A stretch of DNA of 27,036 nucleotides, from positions 1-27,036 of the forward strand of contig JANBPT010000653.1 in NCBI GenBank assembly GCA_027575765.1, given 5' to 3'. Positions within the stretch are counted from its first letter, which is position 1. Every line of letters begins with the position of its first letter. Shown piece after piece: positions 1-10,791 of this stretch. Made by a program: the position numbers and the translations under genes. The DNA is from Tieghemiomyces parasiticus. Its lineage: Eukaryota > Kickxellomycota > Dimargaritomycetes > Dimargaritales > Dimargaritaceae. Below the pieces are notes generated by a model. That model made no database searches, was not told the DNA's origin, and was given only the letters and a program-made list of their open reading frames with translations.

Positions 1-1812
1 GAGAGAACGGGTGAGTTGGGGCCCGGAGCACCGTTGTGGTGCCCATACGTGGGGGACTGGCACCAACTGGACCAGTAGACAGGCGGGGAAGGTTTGTTGA
101 GGCGAAACAGTTTAAGAGCCGCCCGTAGGTAGCGGGTGCTACGCCCTGTCCAGCAATAAAAGAAGTGGATGACCTAACGGAAACCGAGTACCTGAAGGCA
201 AACTCGGTGGTTCATATAGCAAGGCTGGGCTGCAAGAGCGATTGGTTTTGGAGGTGATTCTGGAAGGTAAAAGGCTTCATGGGTTCATGCGGTGGTGGCA
301 TGAGTTTGTGGGGAGATGCATGGGTGACTCCTGCGGTACAGGCAGCCGGCTGTAGGCTGAAGTGTTGGTATCGGAGTTACTTCTGGGTGGTATCGGCATG
401 CGCTAGTCCTAGCGTAGTTTATAAGTACCACACCTATGAACGCCCTCCAGTATGCTTTCATACACATCCCTGCCGCATATGTTGCCTCCATTGGTGTATA
501 CATTTATCGGTCTGTATCGACATTGGCATATGCGGCAAACCTGCCTCCACCTGTCAAAGTCAGGCCAGTGTTCGCCTAAGCTACTTCCAGGACCCAGATG
601 GAATCAACCCAAAAGGCCCTCCCCGCCGTCGTGGATTACGTCCTCAACGACTAGCTACTTATGTATCTGCTTGGGCTCAGAATTACCCCTGCCATGCCCA
701 CTGCAAGCCGTGCCCGCCCCCCTCTCCCCACTGTTGGCTGCCATGCCTACCAACATTGGTCTCAGCCTCCCTCATCGTGCTCCAGTTGCGTTGCACCCAA
801 TATCACTCTGCACCATCTTGGCAACCAGTATCTTTCCCACTTGACGACCCTTGCCAGCTCTCCCAACCCATATACCCCTATATTGACACCACCACAGCCT
901 ATGGTGATGGAGGGGGGTATAAACGTCCCTGAAAAACCAGAGGGGACTGTCGGAAGTTGGGCTTATTGAAGGCTCGAGAAAGGGTGGTGAGAAGAAGGGT
1001 GCCAGATCAGAAAACGGCCTGGAATGGAAAGCCACATGCTTGAAGACTCCCTGCCCCCTCGCCAGCCAGCCGGGTGCTAAAAAGGCCCCCTACTCCTACC
1101 ATATACCTGGTGGCCCCGTATGGTCAAGGCTTCGTAGACGTCCTTCCTGGGTGACCATGTCCATGGCCGAGAAAGGGTGCCAGTCGAGACCGAAGCATCA
1201 CCATGACCATCCACCAGAGAAGTTGGCCGGCTGGGCGAGGGAAGTGATTGCCAGATAAGGCGGGTTGTGGGGGAAATGAAGGACCTAGAGGGTTAGGGGA
1301 GTCTCGATGGCCAGGCGTGGGTCGTATAAGGGAGCCATCGCCAGCCACACCGGTTCGGCTAATAGGCGACACAGAGAAGTGACAAGGCTGCAGTGGAAGT
1401 CGGAGAGTACGGCGTACGCCGAAGTGTTCAGGAGTGGCTCACGGGTGAGTTGGTAATGAGCCGTGGAGGTCGGATAAGTGGTGGTGGTGGTGTTCAGTTA
1501 CGATACCCGTGGTAATACTGCATTCTGAATTTGGAAGGCGCGCACCTTCAAGTATACCTGTCGCGAAGCTGGTATCGCCCTCGCTCGTCGGGTGGGCACT
1601 ACCTCGGCCTTCTGTCCGCTGAAACATGGCAATACCCTCCCGGTTCCCGGCGTTAAAGCGGCAGCGCGTCGCTCACTCGGTGCCGGCTTTATCCAAAGAA
1701 GGCCGGCCATCCCACTGTCTAAGGTTACGCCAGGTCGTTTACTGAAACATATAATGTACACTTGATAGTATATAGACCTAACTGGCACAATGAACGCGGC
1801 CCCGCCCTGCGC
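1..1812. other. Gene-free stretch, nothing recognised
   Basis: Open frames here are short, overlap on both strands and carry no recognisable motif. The longest (279-932, plus) has an irregular composition rich in Cys, Pro and Ser and overlaps other frames of similar quality. I see no tRNA boxes, tandem repeats or transposase signature. The right end is the 3' flank of the minus-strand zinc-cluster gene, whose stop codon lies at 1813-1815. A decayed element or an exon from a gene to the left cannot be excluded. Confidence 0.5.
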
Positions 1813-4086
1813 TTACAGCAGGTGCTCGAGCGTCACGGAATAGTAGCCCGGTGTGGTTGGTGGGGCATCCCGCAGACTCTCGAGCGACGCAATCAACCGC
1901 AGGTTCCCAGGGCTCGATGGGGAAAACCGAGCCAGTAAGCCGAGAATCTCGTCCAGAAAGGCGGCGGCCAAGGGGACTCCGGTCGTGGGGTCAGGCGTGT
2001 GGCGCCGGCCGTGGAGCACCTCGATGCACACCACGCCTGCCGCGTTAAGAGTTCCAATGAACAGCGCGGCAAACATCTTGTCAAGGTTCTCCACATTAGA
2101 GGCTATGTGGCGTCGGAGGTCTAACACGGCCTCCCAGCAGCGCTGGTCGCATAGCCGCAGGATGGCACTGGGCACCGTGGTCTCTCCGCCGCGGTGCTTG
2201 TCGGACGCTGGGCTACCGGTTCGTGGGGAAGTCGTGTCCAGTTGGTGGGGGGTCGGTCCGGGGCCCAGGCTGTCGTCGTCATCGACGATGGTAACAGGAT
2301 TATTGCTGAGGATAGTGCCATAGTAGCCCTCATAGAAGCTGTCCCCATCCTCGTCCAGCAGTGTCGACAGGGGCGAGGCATTGGGATGCGCCGTGTCCTG
2401 AGGAGCAACCACTACGCCGTCTAGGTGGTGGAGGTAGATCAGGAGCAGGTAGTAGCTCTGGCCGTCCTGCATCTCGCGAGTCGAGAGCTGTTCGGGCACG
2501 TTGGCCGCAGCGGCACCCCGGGGTGAGCTCGAGCGGCAGCTGGTAACCTTTCGGAGACTTTTGGAAGTGAGTCGCCACCGATCAATAGCCTGGCAGGCGC
2601 GCCGCCAGTACCGTTGCCACCGTGGAACGTCGTGCTGGAGATACGTACGTGTGATCGCCACCAAGTGAATAAGACACGATAGATCGCAACTCACCCGGAT
2701 GGTGGGGAAGTCGAAGAATGATAGGAATAAGGTTGGATGATTCGGGCTGGTATTCATTTCGGAGTCGACTTGGGCAGCCGCCACAATAAAGTCGGGCGAA
2801 GGCTCGGAGGGCCAATGTTCCGGGTATAGAACCCGAAATTCATCCAGACGGGTTACTGGTCGGATCCCAAAGACTGTGGCGTTCAAAGCATCCTGCATGA
2901 CTGTTAGCCACCAGGTGACACGGAAGTGGTCAATTAGAAGCGGGTCGCGGATCTGGGTCGCGTCGAATGAAGAGCTCGAAAGTGGGGACGGTGGTGGCTT
3001 CTGGTCTATTAAATGGACCCGCATGGCCTGTACTTGCCGGGTGACGGCAGCTCGAAGCGCTAAAGACTGGCTGTAATCGCCCAATGCTAAACAAAACTCG
3101 GCCGCCTTACAGAGTAACATGATGGCATCCGTACCACAATCCCCTTCGACAAAACGGCCCACGGCCTGGATCAAGTGGTTACGGTAGAGTCTGGCAACTA
3201 CCACTGGTTGGATGGTTTTAATGGCTTCGTATTCAGTCAACGGACTGCAGACGAGGGCCACGATTAACTGGAGCTCGGATGGCATGGCATGGTTGTGCAG
3301 GCGGAGTATTGTACGATGGTACTGCAGGTCGGCGAATGGCCCATAAACTTGATGGCAAAACCCGTAGATAATGTTGAGTAAGACTTCAGAGTGGAAGAGC
3401 AAGTCGGTGTTCATGAACATGGGTCGGTAGAGGCTAGGTGAGCGCATGTCCGGAGCTGAGGAAGCCATACATGGCTGCGAAGGGTCTGTCGTCGAGTGAA
3501 GTATGGATGTCTCCGTGACCCCGAGCTTCTCCGCTGCGCAGTTCACGAAGCGGAGCGCTAGGCTGTGTGAACTAGCTTCTTTAGAGCCCGGTGGGCTCTC
3601 TTGAACCGTGGCTACATCCGGCATCACAGGAATGTGTGCTACTGGGTTCGTTGCAGCGGCTTCGAAGTAACCGTCGTCACCGGGGAGAGCAAGGTCATCG
3701 AGGTAGTCAGCCGGGTCAGTCGAGGGCAACGTTGAGGGTGGACCGAGGGCTGGGGTAGGTGTCTGACAACTGGTCCTATTCTGACACGCACCAGGGCTGG
3801 AAGTCCCCGATATTTTCGATGACCCTGCGGGCGTCTGGTCGTCGGATGTGAGGATACTCCGCGAGTCGTCAGGTGCGGCACTCAGTGCCTCGAGTGCGTT
3901 ACGGAGACGGGCCGGGGTCAGCAGGTACTGGCAGTCGAGGTCGCGCTGTAGACAACCGGTACAGTGCGGCAGCTGCTTGTCGCATTTCGCTTTGCGGGTC
4001 CGGCAGGCCAGGCAGGAGAACCAGGCCCGGGGCTGGGCGGGTCCTTGCAGCCGAGCTATGGGTAGACCTTGTGTGCGAGGTGGCAT
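1813..4086 (-). CDS. Zn2Cys6 zinc-cluster transcription factor
   Basis: A single uninterrupted frame of 757 aa. The first in-frame ATG (RC of 4084-4086) is taken as the start; the frame is open 12 codons further to a GTG, which is unlikely to be used in a eukaryote. Residues 25-52 hold a complete zinc binuclear cluster, C-X2-C-X6-C-X6-C-X2-C-X6-C (Cys 25, 28, 35, 42, 45, 52), with basic residues between the second and third Cys (RTRKAK). This is the fungal GAL4-type DNA-binding domain, which binds two zinc ions through six cysteines. A Ser/Pro/Thr-rich linker follows. From about 228 to 445 is a helical, hydrophobic region like the fungal-specific middle homology region, including FRVTWW at 388-393. 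An acidic disordered stretch lies before the last 130 residues. The family acts in the nucleus on CGG-containing promoter sites. Its target pathway cannot be read from the sequence and no metabolic cluster lies beside it. Confidence 0.9.
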   Translation of the reverse strand: MPPRTQGLPIARLQGPAQPRAWFSCLACRTRKAKCDKQLPHCTGCLQRDLDCQYLLTPARLRNALEALSAAPDDSRSILTSDDQTPAGSSKISGTSSPGACQNRTSCQTPTPALGPPSTLPSTDPADYLDDLALPGDDGYFEAAATNPVAHIPVMPDVATVQESPPGSKEASSHSLALRFVNCAAEKLGVTETSILHSTTDPSQPCMASSAPDMRSPSLYRPMFMNTDLLFHSEVLLNIIYGFCHQVYGPFADLQYHRTILRLHNHAMPSELQLIVALVCSPLTEYEAIKTIQPVVVARLYRNHLIQAVGRFVEGDCGTDAIMLLCKAAEFCLALGDYSQSLALRAAVTRQVQAMRVHLIDQKPPPSPLSSSSFDATQIRDPLLIDHFRVTWWLTVMQDALNATVFGIRPVTRLDEFRVLYPEHWPSEPSPDFIVAAAQVDSEMNTSPNHPTLFLSFFDFPTIRVSCDLSCLIHLVAITRTYLQHDVPRWQRYWRRACQAIDRWRLTSKSLRKVTSCRSSSPRGAAAANVPEQLSTREMQDGQSYYLLLIYLHHLDGVVVAPQDTAHPNASPLSTLLDEDGDSFYEGYYGTILSNNPVTIVDDDDSLGPGPTPHQLDTTSPRTGSPASDKHRGGETTVPSAILRLCDQRCWEAVLDLRRHIASNVENLDKMFAALFIGTLNAAGVVCIEVLHGRRHTPDPTTGVPLAAAFLDEILGLLARFSPSSPGNLRLIASLESLRDAPPTTPGYYSVTLEHLL

Positions 4087-6009
4087 GACATAGACGAGGA
4101 ATCTCGGAGAGAGTGGTAGCACAGAGGAGGGATACTGCGAACCGACCGGGATGCAAATCGCGTCCGAGGCATGGGCATATGAAAGGGCAGGTAACGCTAA
4201 TGAGGCCAGCTGGGTTCCGTAGACCCGGGACTAGTTAGCTAACGGGATTGGCGCAGGGAGAGGCAGGGAAGCGAATATTGCACACCTATAATCGGAAGGG
4301 CTTGTAAAAGAAAGGTTAGAACCAAAGTATCCACCAATCGCACCAAGCAAACCGCGGTGACGCCAAGCCCTGGTGGTTCTTAGGCCGCCTACCGGTTAAG
4401 TCCGCTTTGTGAAGCGTTGACGGAAAGTTGAACCGAGATTGATGGCCTGCAGCGCCATGGAGTCTAGTTGACTGGCACATTGAACAAACTGTTTGGACCC
4501 GGCCAATGGCAAATCCCCCGACAGCCTCGGTCCACCAGTGGACCTGGCCGGCTGGGGGTATTCCTCCGACCTTTGGATCTACCAGCCTAAGCTGTGCTGC
4601 GGATGATCAACATCGCAGCTATGGAAGCCAGGGAGAGTGTCATAGAGCGGGTAACAGTGGGTGATGCACAAGAGCAAGTAGTTTAGTAATGAGGCTTTTC
4701 ACCAACAGGGTGGTCGGTTAGAAACTACACCGCTATGCTCCAATGGCCCAGCCAGAAGATTTGTTGTATTCTAGACTCGCCCTGCCCCCGACTAGCTGAT
4801 GGCTGACCGACGCCCGAATGTCCCAGGCGACAGGCCCACTACTACACTTCCGGGTGGACTCCATTGAGCAGAGGGTGTCGCTGTTCCAAATACCAGATCT
4901 TGCCCGCGGTCCTAAGGAGTGCTTCTGCCCCATAGCAGCGCTTTGGTGTAGTGCAGTCCGCGGGCCAGGATATCTTCGGGGCGCCATATATCGGGCGAGG
5001 TATACCGCAGGATGCTTGGCTATGGCGTTTATACGTTTTGAATGACCTCTGTGCTGGTTAGCCAGCTGTGGCTGATGCCGCATGGAAATGGATTGTAAAC
5101 TTCTAAGAGTCGAGAGTGGAGATTTCCCGATGTTTCCTATGTCTTGGGAGAAGACCCTCTTGGACTCCAGCCTTTATCGCAGGGCAGCAATACGGAGTTG
5201 GCCATACTCTAAGAGGAGGTACCGTAGTGTGGTGTGGGCGGGGAGGGCCCCGCCACCTCCGCATCCTCAGAGCCCACCCAGCCGTATGGAGCTGAATAAT
5301 GTGAAGAGGACACCCACCCCCACGCACGGGTATAGGGAGGGCACTTGGCCTAGACCCACCTTTCTCCCTCGCTTCCTCCGCAATACGGGTCCATTACCGT
5401 TACCTCTCTTCGCCAGGTCGAGACCTGTCTTCCAGCTTTCCCCTACCTTAGGCATTGTCATCGCTGTCGTCTCGCTTCTTTTACGAACGATCCATATATT
5501 CAGCACAGTAGCCGCCTGTTCCCCCCCCCACAAGTGTCGATCGGTTATGTTACGCTTTGAATCGTATGCGAAAGCTGCCTTTTAGCTTCAGCGTAGACCG
5601 TCCTTATTTGGAGGTATTGCACAACCAAAGGCGTAGTGTAATAGGGTGTATTACCCAAGAAGGGAACTGGTAAGGTGAAAACTGTGGGAGGATCGTCTGG
5701 CGAGAAGACTACGGATATAAGTAGGTTTCTAGCCCATTTGCCCGAAATAAAGCGTATAAAATATGCCCATTTTAATTTTGTGCATTTTGCGGATATGGAG
5801 AACCCGCTTAGTGTAATGTAACGGAACTGTTTTTCACTCTCTCTTCCCTGGTAGGGAGGGTCTAGTTTCCAACTGAGTTTACCTCCGAAGCTGAAAGGTC
5901 GCGGCCTTGGACCGGAAAGCTCCCGGTCGGGTCCGCGTTTACCGTAGTTCCCGACGAATCCACTATATTTAAACAATAGAATCCAAGCCAAATTACATGT
6001 CAATGATTT
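4087..6009. other. Gene-free spacer upstream of the zinc-cluster gene
   Basis: The left end should contain the promoter of the minus-strand regulator, but no TATA box or operator can be named with confidence. The middle has an imperfect hairpin (4515-4558). The right end (about 5957-6009) appears to be the 3' flank of the minus-strand mariner remnant. A 152-codon open frame at 5545-6003 on the minus strand has no ATG and matches nothing I recognise. Confidence 0.5.
4515..4558. repeat. Imperfect inverted repeat (hairpin)
   Basis: Two 21-nt arms (4515-4535 and 4538-4558) surround a CA loop. The inner 7 bp (GGTCCAC/GTGGACC) pair perfectly, the outer five (CCCCC/GGGGG) pair perfectly, and by eye about 14 of 21 positions match overall. 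It lies about 430 bp upstream of the zinc-cluster start codon. It could be a relic of a small inverted-repeat element, a regulator site, or chance. Confidence 0.4.
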
Positions 6010-7181
6010 CTATTCCCAATAATGGTCATCATTCTGTACAACTCTGCGTGCTCTTTTCTTTCTAGCTACCACGACCGGCTCTAACGGCACTTAGCTGGAG
6101 TTTAGCATGCTCCGATTGCCAGGCGTTCACGACCGCCTCCAATGTGGGTAATATCTTACCGTGCAGCTGCCATAGTTAACATCCCTGCACAGCCGGAAGA
6201 CGCAAGTAGTTAGATCAGGACTGTAGAGAGGGGCTTCAAGAAATTCGACTCCGAGGTCGGAAATATAGGCCTAGGGGGGAGGGGTTGCAGAACGATGTGG
6301 TGGTGTATTATTGCGCTAGAACCGTAGGGTTAACGGCCCAAATTTTCATGCGCCTTTGCCCAGGCCTGAAATATGGGCTCTAACCTATATTTAATGTAGG
6401 GGTTAGCCGCGTCCTTGGCGCCGGAGGGTTTGGCGTCCGGGGTTTACCGGCAGTTTCCGGTAAATAATACACTGTCCGAATAACCTTGGGTATGGCTTAG
6501 TCCTAGAATGCCTGGGTTGGGACAGGATCACATTGAGGGCACCGTCTCCGGCGATTACAGCCAGCAGGGGGGGGGTTATAAAGGTACGCACACACCTTGT
6601 CACCCGTGGCCATGGAGTCCGGCAGGTTGTCACTGATTCCGCCGAACTCTTCTCGGAAATCGGAGGCCTAATATATCCTCAGGAAATTCCGGTCGCTGGT
6701 GAGGCTGTGGCGGACCCATTAGTTAAAATGGCCGCACAAGTCCAGGTCTCTGAACAGCACATTGCGCATAGCAGTTGGGACAGCGCAGTATGCATGAGAA
6801 AATTGTTCAGCAGCCCAGTGTCGGTCTTCCTCTAACAGTTCAAGGATAATGACTCTGTAAAGTTCGCCAAGGGTGTTTGACGGGCGGTCAGACCATGGCT
6901 CACCTTCAAGGGAGTGGTACCCCGTACTAAAGCCAACTATCCGCTTATTGACTGAGGTGCGGGGCAGGACAGCCAAGCCCGACACGGCACGTAGAGCACA
7001 GATAAATCGTAATCTGCCTTGAAGCTCTAGACTTTAACCTAATCAATGCGAGCCTACACGGCACAGTTGGTAAAGTTGGGAGGAGTGATAGAAGGGGCTT
7101 CAGAAGTCGACGTGTTGGACAGGTGGAAGGGCGAGCTGTGACGTAGGAAACCATCCAATTCAAAAACGGTCTATGGTATTG
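5957..7181 (-). mobile_element. Decayed mariner-type transposon, copy 1
   Basis: The limits are tentative. The core is a transposase remnant (6010-7036) that aligns along its whole length with the plus-strand copy at 7554-8579. Possible end remnants are AATACCATAGA (RC of 7170-7180) and AATCCACTATATTT (5957-5970), which resemble TAATACCATAT at 7343 and TAATGCCATAT (RC of 8670-8680) of the other copy. No target-site duplication could be made out. The element is much decayed and cannot move by itself. Confidence 0.6.
6010..7036 (-). pseudogene. Mariner-like transposase remnant, copy 1
   Basis: Read on the minus strand, this aligns with the plus-strand remnant from the N-terminal helix-turn-helix region to the stop codon. 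Shared landmarks are the linker after the first DNA-binding domain (DRPSNTLGELY versus GRPSDDIGKLY), the linker motif WVRHSLT (mariner WVPHEL-like), GDKVCAYLYNPP around the first catalytic site, the exact stretch CTAGGCCTATATTTCCGAC, a canonical YSPDL motif, and a C-terminal DHYWE-stop (stop at 6010-6012). The catalytic positions are Asp kept (6599-6601), Asn AAT (6310-6312) and Val GTC (6199-6201), so two of three are lost. Stops and frameshifts interrupt it, and a run of nine C on the coding strand (plus 6567-6575) coincides with a frame change. In family terms the enzyme would cut and paste its own element in the nucleus; this copy is dead. Confidence 0.78.
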
Positions 7182-7342
7182 AATTCGTCGCTCTAGACGC
7201 GCCTGAGATTCATCTACCACACTCATGTCCGCGATCTCAGGCTTTGCTAACCCGCTAATTTTGACACCTTCAATATTTACCTTATAGTCCTCTTCGCTTT
7301 TCTGGCGTTTCTGGCTTAGTTTACCCCGCTCACGTTTATAGG

Positions 7343-8680
7343 TAATACCATATAGTTTGAGCCATCTAAACGTGAGGCTCCAGACAATAACTCTGTGGAT
7401 GAAACCTAGAGATGGCTTAGGCTAGGAATTGAATGGTGTAAACCATTTTAGAATCGGTCCATTTCTCGCTTCACAACTTGCGTCTTTGCCTCTTCATCCC
7501 ACTATCTTTCGAAGTTCAATCCCCCCACCCCATCCAACTATACCAGGCGTGGTGTGCGGGTCCTCATTTTTAATTCTTATTCCAAGGGCCACAAGATAGA
7601 TTGTCTTATATCTGGATCGTTTGCCCTACAGGGCCTGGCTGCCCCTAGCCATGTCACCATCTACAGGTGGCCAGCTCGCTTTTTCACCGGCCACTACTCC
7701 TCTGAGGAAAAGCCCCGGCCAGGTCGCCCATCAGATGACATTGGTAAACTTTACAAGGCTGTACTACTGGAACTGTTGGAGGACGACCCACCACTGACTG
7801 CTGACCAACTAGGCCATGCCTGCTGCACTTCCCTTAGTACCATGCGTAGAGCCCTGGGGCTGTGTGGCTACCGCGACCGCTGGGCCTCTCATGACCTCAC
7901 CAATGACCAGCACCGCCGATAGGCAGGCTTTACCACTGAGTTCCAGGAGAAGTTTGACGGAAGCCAGTGGCTACCTGCTAGACTCTATCGTCCTAGGTGG
8001 CGAGACCTGGGTGTACCTTTGTGGCCCCCCTGCTGGCCCTAATCGCTGGAGGGGGTGTCCTAAAGAGGGTCCTGCACCAACTGAGACCCACCGAGGCCGT
8101 ACCACTCCCAAAGTGACGCTGACCATTGTTTTTCACCAGGCGTGGCCTGTTGCACCTGAGCGTCAAGCCTCCTGGGTGTCAAGGTCTCCACTGATCACTA
8201 CGTAGAGTGTGGGCTTGAGCCCATGGTCCAGGCCTGGCTGGAGGCACGTGGAAATCTGGGCCGTTACCCTCCATAGCTCTACCATGGTAATGTACCGCCG
8301 TCTCGTGTTGCATCTATCTAGGCCTATATTTCCGACGCTAAACACAAACTATTGCCAGCCCCTCCCTACAGTCCTGCTGACTTGGCCTCCAACGACTTCT
8401 GGCTGTTTAGGAGTATCAAACAGCAGCTACGGAGTAAGAAGGTCTCCGCAAAAGAGGTGGTCGCGGAGGCCTGACAATCGGAGCTAGCCAGTCTCCAACC
8501 AAATTACTTTGGAACTTGTCATGATCGCTGGCTAGTACGAGGCCGCCGAGTAGTACAGAGTGATGGTGATTATTTTTAATACATCTCATTTAAATTTGAA
8601 TATCTCAAAATATACGGTGCCATCGATACTAGATTTTGGTTTCTCCTGCTTAACTCCGCCTCGGAATTCATATGGCATTA
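7343..8680 (+). mobile_element. Decayed mariner-type transposon, copy 2
   Basis: The limits are tentative. The possible ends are TAATACCATAT at 7343-7353 and its near inverted match at 8670-8680 (TAATGCCATAT when reversed, one mismatch in 11). An inner pair, AAACCA...TAGAATCGGT at 7440-7458 versus AAACCA...TAGTATCGAT (RC of 8622-8642), fits longer, eroded terminal inverted repeats. The coding remnant is 7554-8579. The copy is divergently oriented to copy 1, with only about 160 bp between the proposed 5' ends. Confidence 0.6.
7554..8579 (+). pseudogene. Mariner-like transposase remnant, copy 2
   Basis: The N-terminal 122 codons (7554-7922) are open and carry a paired helix-turn-helix region with YRWPARFFTGHYSSEEKPRP followed by GRPSDD, then WASHDLT, the counterpart of the mariner WVPHEL linker. 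The frame then shifts (+1 relative to before) for about 7925-8160, with DSIVLGGETWVYL, and returns to the first frame for GVKVSTDHYVE, HGNVPP, PPYSPADLASNDFWLF and a terminal GDYF-stop at 8577-8579. The total is about 342 codons, the usual mariner transposase length. The first and second catalytic Asp codons are now Gly (GGC 7999-8001, GGT 8286-8288); the third is intact (GAC 8394-8396). The spacing of sites two and three is 35 residues, one more than DD34D, through an extra Ala in the SPDL motif. Internal stops at about 7920, 8322 and 8472 confirm it is inactive. Confidence 0.85.
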
Positions 8681-8989
8681 GCTCCTTTCTAGTATATAAA
8701 ACTTCTCTCAAAATGCCTTCACAGACTGGGATACTAAGTGACCAGACGACAGGCTTGTGGGCATCGAAAGAATGTGCAGCTGCGGAGTGGGAGAGAGACC
8801 CCGAGCGGCCCTATACATTTTTTTGGCCCCCCACTCTGGACCCCATGTCGCCCAACTCCTGGTGGTACCAAGGATTGCACAGGTCGTGCGGCCATTCGAT
8901 TCGGTAGCCTTACTGATCTCGCATCTCTACTCACATCCCTGGTTCCTGGTCATTTATTTCATTTCATCCGTTTCCCATCCGCTTCTGCC
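8681..8989 (+). promoter_or_regulatory. Probable promoter and leader of CCT1
   Basis: This holds a TATA-like TATATAAA at 8693-8700, about 290 bp upstream of the start codon, and a pyrimidine-rich tract directly before the ATG (about 8945-8989). No clear heat-shock element was seen. The TATA assignment is by pattern only; the transcription start is unknown. Confidence 0.35.
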
Positions 8990-10791
8990 ATGTACACCCA
9001 GGATTCCTCTAGCAGCTCCCTCGCCATCGGCGGCGAGCGTACCACCGGCGCCGAGGTCCGTGCCCAGAATGGTAAGTCGGGGGCATACTATGCCTACTGG
9101 GTCGGGGACAGGATCAACCATCAACCCGTGAGCCGGCCAGCAGAATCACACTAATCACCTGCTTGCCCAACCCTCCTAACTTTCCGATCCCCGCCCGATC
9201 CCCAGTCATGGCCGCCCTCTCAATTGCCAACATCGTCAAGAGCTCGCTGGGCCCGGTGGGCCTGGACAAGATGATGGTGGACGAGATCGGCGACGTGACC
9301 ATCTCCAACGACGGTGCGACCATCTTGAACTTGCTTGAGGTGGAGCATCCGGCCGGTCGGGTGTTGGTCGAATTGGCTCACCGGCAGGACGAAGAGGTTG
9401 GGGACGGTACCACGTCGGTGGTAATTATCGCCTCAGAGCTTCTCCGCCGCGCCAACGAACTGGTCAAGAACCGCATCCACCCCACGACCGTCATTGCTGG
9501 ATATCGCCTGGCCAGCAAGGAGGCCTGCAAGTTCATCGCCGAGCAGCTGACCACCAAGACCGAGACTCTGGGCCGGGAGTGCCTGGTGAATGTAGCCAAG
9601 ACTAGCATGGCTAGCAAAATTATCGGTACGCACGCCCAATTCTTTTCCGATATTGTTGTCGATGCCATGCTAGCGGTCAAGACCACCACGCAAGGCGGTG
9701 AGATTAAGTACCCGGTCAAGTCAGTCAACATCCTCAAGGCCCACGGCCAGAGCGCCCAGGAGAGCCATCTTGTCCCCGGGTACGCTCTCAACTGCACTGT
9801 TGCGTCGCAGGCCATGAAGACCCAGATTATGAATGCCAAGATTGCGTGCCTGGACATCAACCTGCAGAAGGTGCGGATGCACCTCGGCGTGAACATTGTG
9901 GTCGACGACCCGGACCAGTTGGAGGCTATCCGCCGCCGTGAGGCCGAAATCACCACCGACCGTATCCGCAAGATCCTGGCTACCGGGGCCAACGTGGTCC
10001 TGACTACCAAGGGTATCGACGACATGTGCCTGAAGCTCTTCGTGGAGGCCGGTGCCATGGCGGTCCGTCGTTGCAACAAGGATGATCTGCGCCGCATCGC
10101 GCGTGCCACGGGAGCCACACTCATCTCGACGCTGGCCAACCTCGAGGGCGAGGAAACCTTTGAGGCTAGCTACCTGGGCCGGGCCGACGAGGTTGTGCAA
10201 GAGCGCATTTCGGACGACGAGTGCATCCTGGTCAAGGGCACTAAGGCGCGGTCCTGCGCCAGCATCATCCTGCGCGGGGCCAACGACTACATGCTGGACG
10301 AGATGGAACGTAGTGTTCACGACTGCCTGTGCGCCGTCAAGCGCACCCTTGAGAGCGGCAACGTAGTGCCCGGTGGTGGCGCAGTCGAGACCGCACTGAG
10401 CATCTACCTGGAGAACTTCGCGACCACGCTGGGATCCCGCGAGCAACTGGCTATCGCCGAGTTCGCCAGTGCTCTGCTGGTTATTCCCAAGACACTCGCC
10501 GTTAACGCAGCCAAGGACTCGACCGACCTGGTCGCCAAGCTCCGCGCCTACCATAACGCGGCCCAGAACGTGACCCGTGCCGACGACCCCAAGCGTCGCT
10601 ACCGCTACTACGGGCTCGAACTGCTCAAGGGCGGGATCCGGGATAACCTTAGCGCCGGAATCCTTGAGCCAGCCATGTCCAAGATCAAGTCCATCCGCGC
10701 CGCCACTGAGGCTGCCATCTCCATCCTGCGGATCGACGATATGATCAAGATTGCGCCCGAGCAGCGCGCCCAGGACCCCCATGGCCATTAG
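8990..10791 (+). CDS. CCT1: T-complex protein 1 subunit alpha (CCT1), cytosolic chaperonin
   Basis: Two exons, 8990-9071 and 9206-10791, give 555 aa, the expected length for the family. The 134-bp intron has GTAAGT at 9072, a CTAAC branch site about 30 nt before the end, and ends CCCCAG at 9205; it splits the Val-28 codon. The exon-1 start MYTQDSSSS is the only sensible ATG. CCT1 is one of eight subunits of the TRiC/CCT ring that folds actin, tubulin and other proteins with ATP in the cytosol. Seen here are the group II chaperonin signatures: LGP at 42-44, NDGATIL at 62-68, GDGTT at 93-97 (nucleotide binding), GGG at 417-419, and AAKDSTD in the ATPase domain. Subunit-specific stretches ([51 protein letters not shown]) point to alpha rather than the other seven. 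Nothing is missing. Confidence 0.97.

Noticed and set aside
279..932. 217-codon open frame on the plus strand
   Set aside because: Irregular Cys/Pro/Ser-rich composition, overlapped by equally open frames on both strands, and no motif.
1853..2323. Plus-strand frame inside the zinc-cluster gene
   Set aside because: It is a shadow of the minus-strand gene and has no recognisable content.
5545..6003. 152-codon open frame on the minus strand next to copy 1 of the transposon
   Set aside because: It has no ATG, matches nothing recognised and overlaps the 3' flank of the relic.
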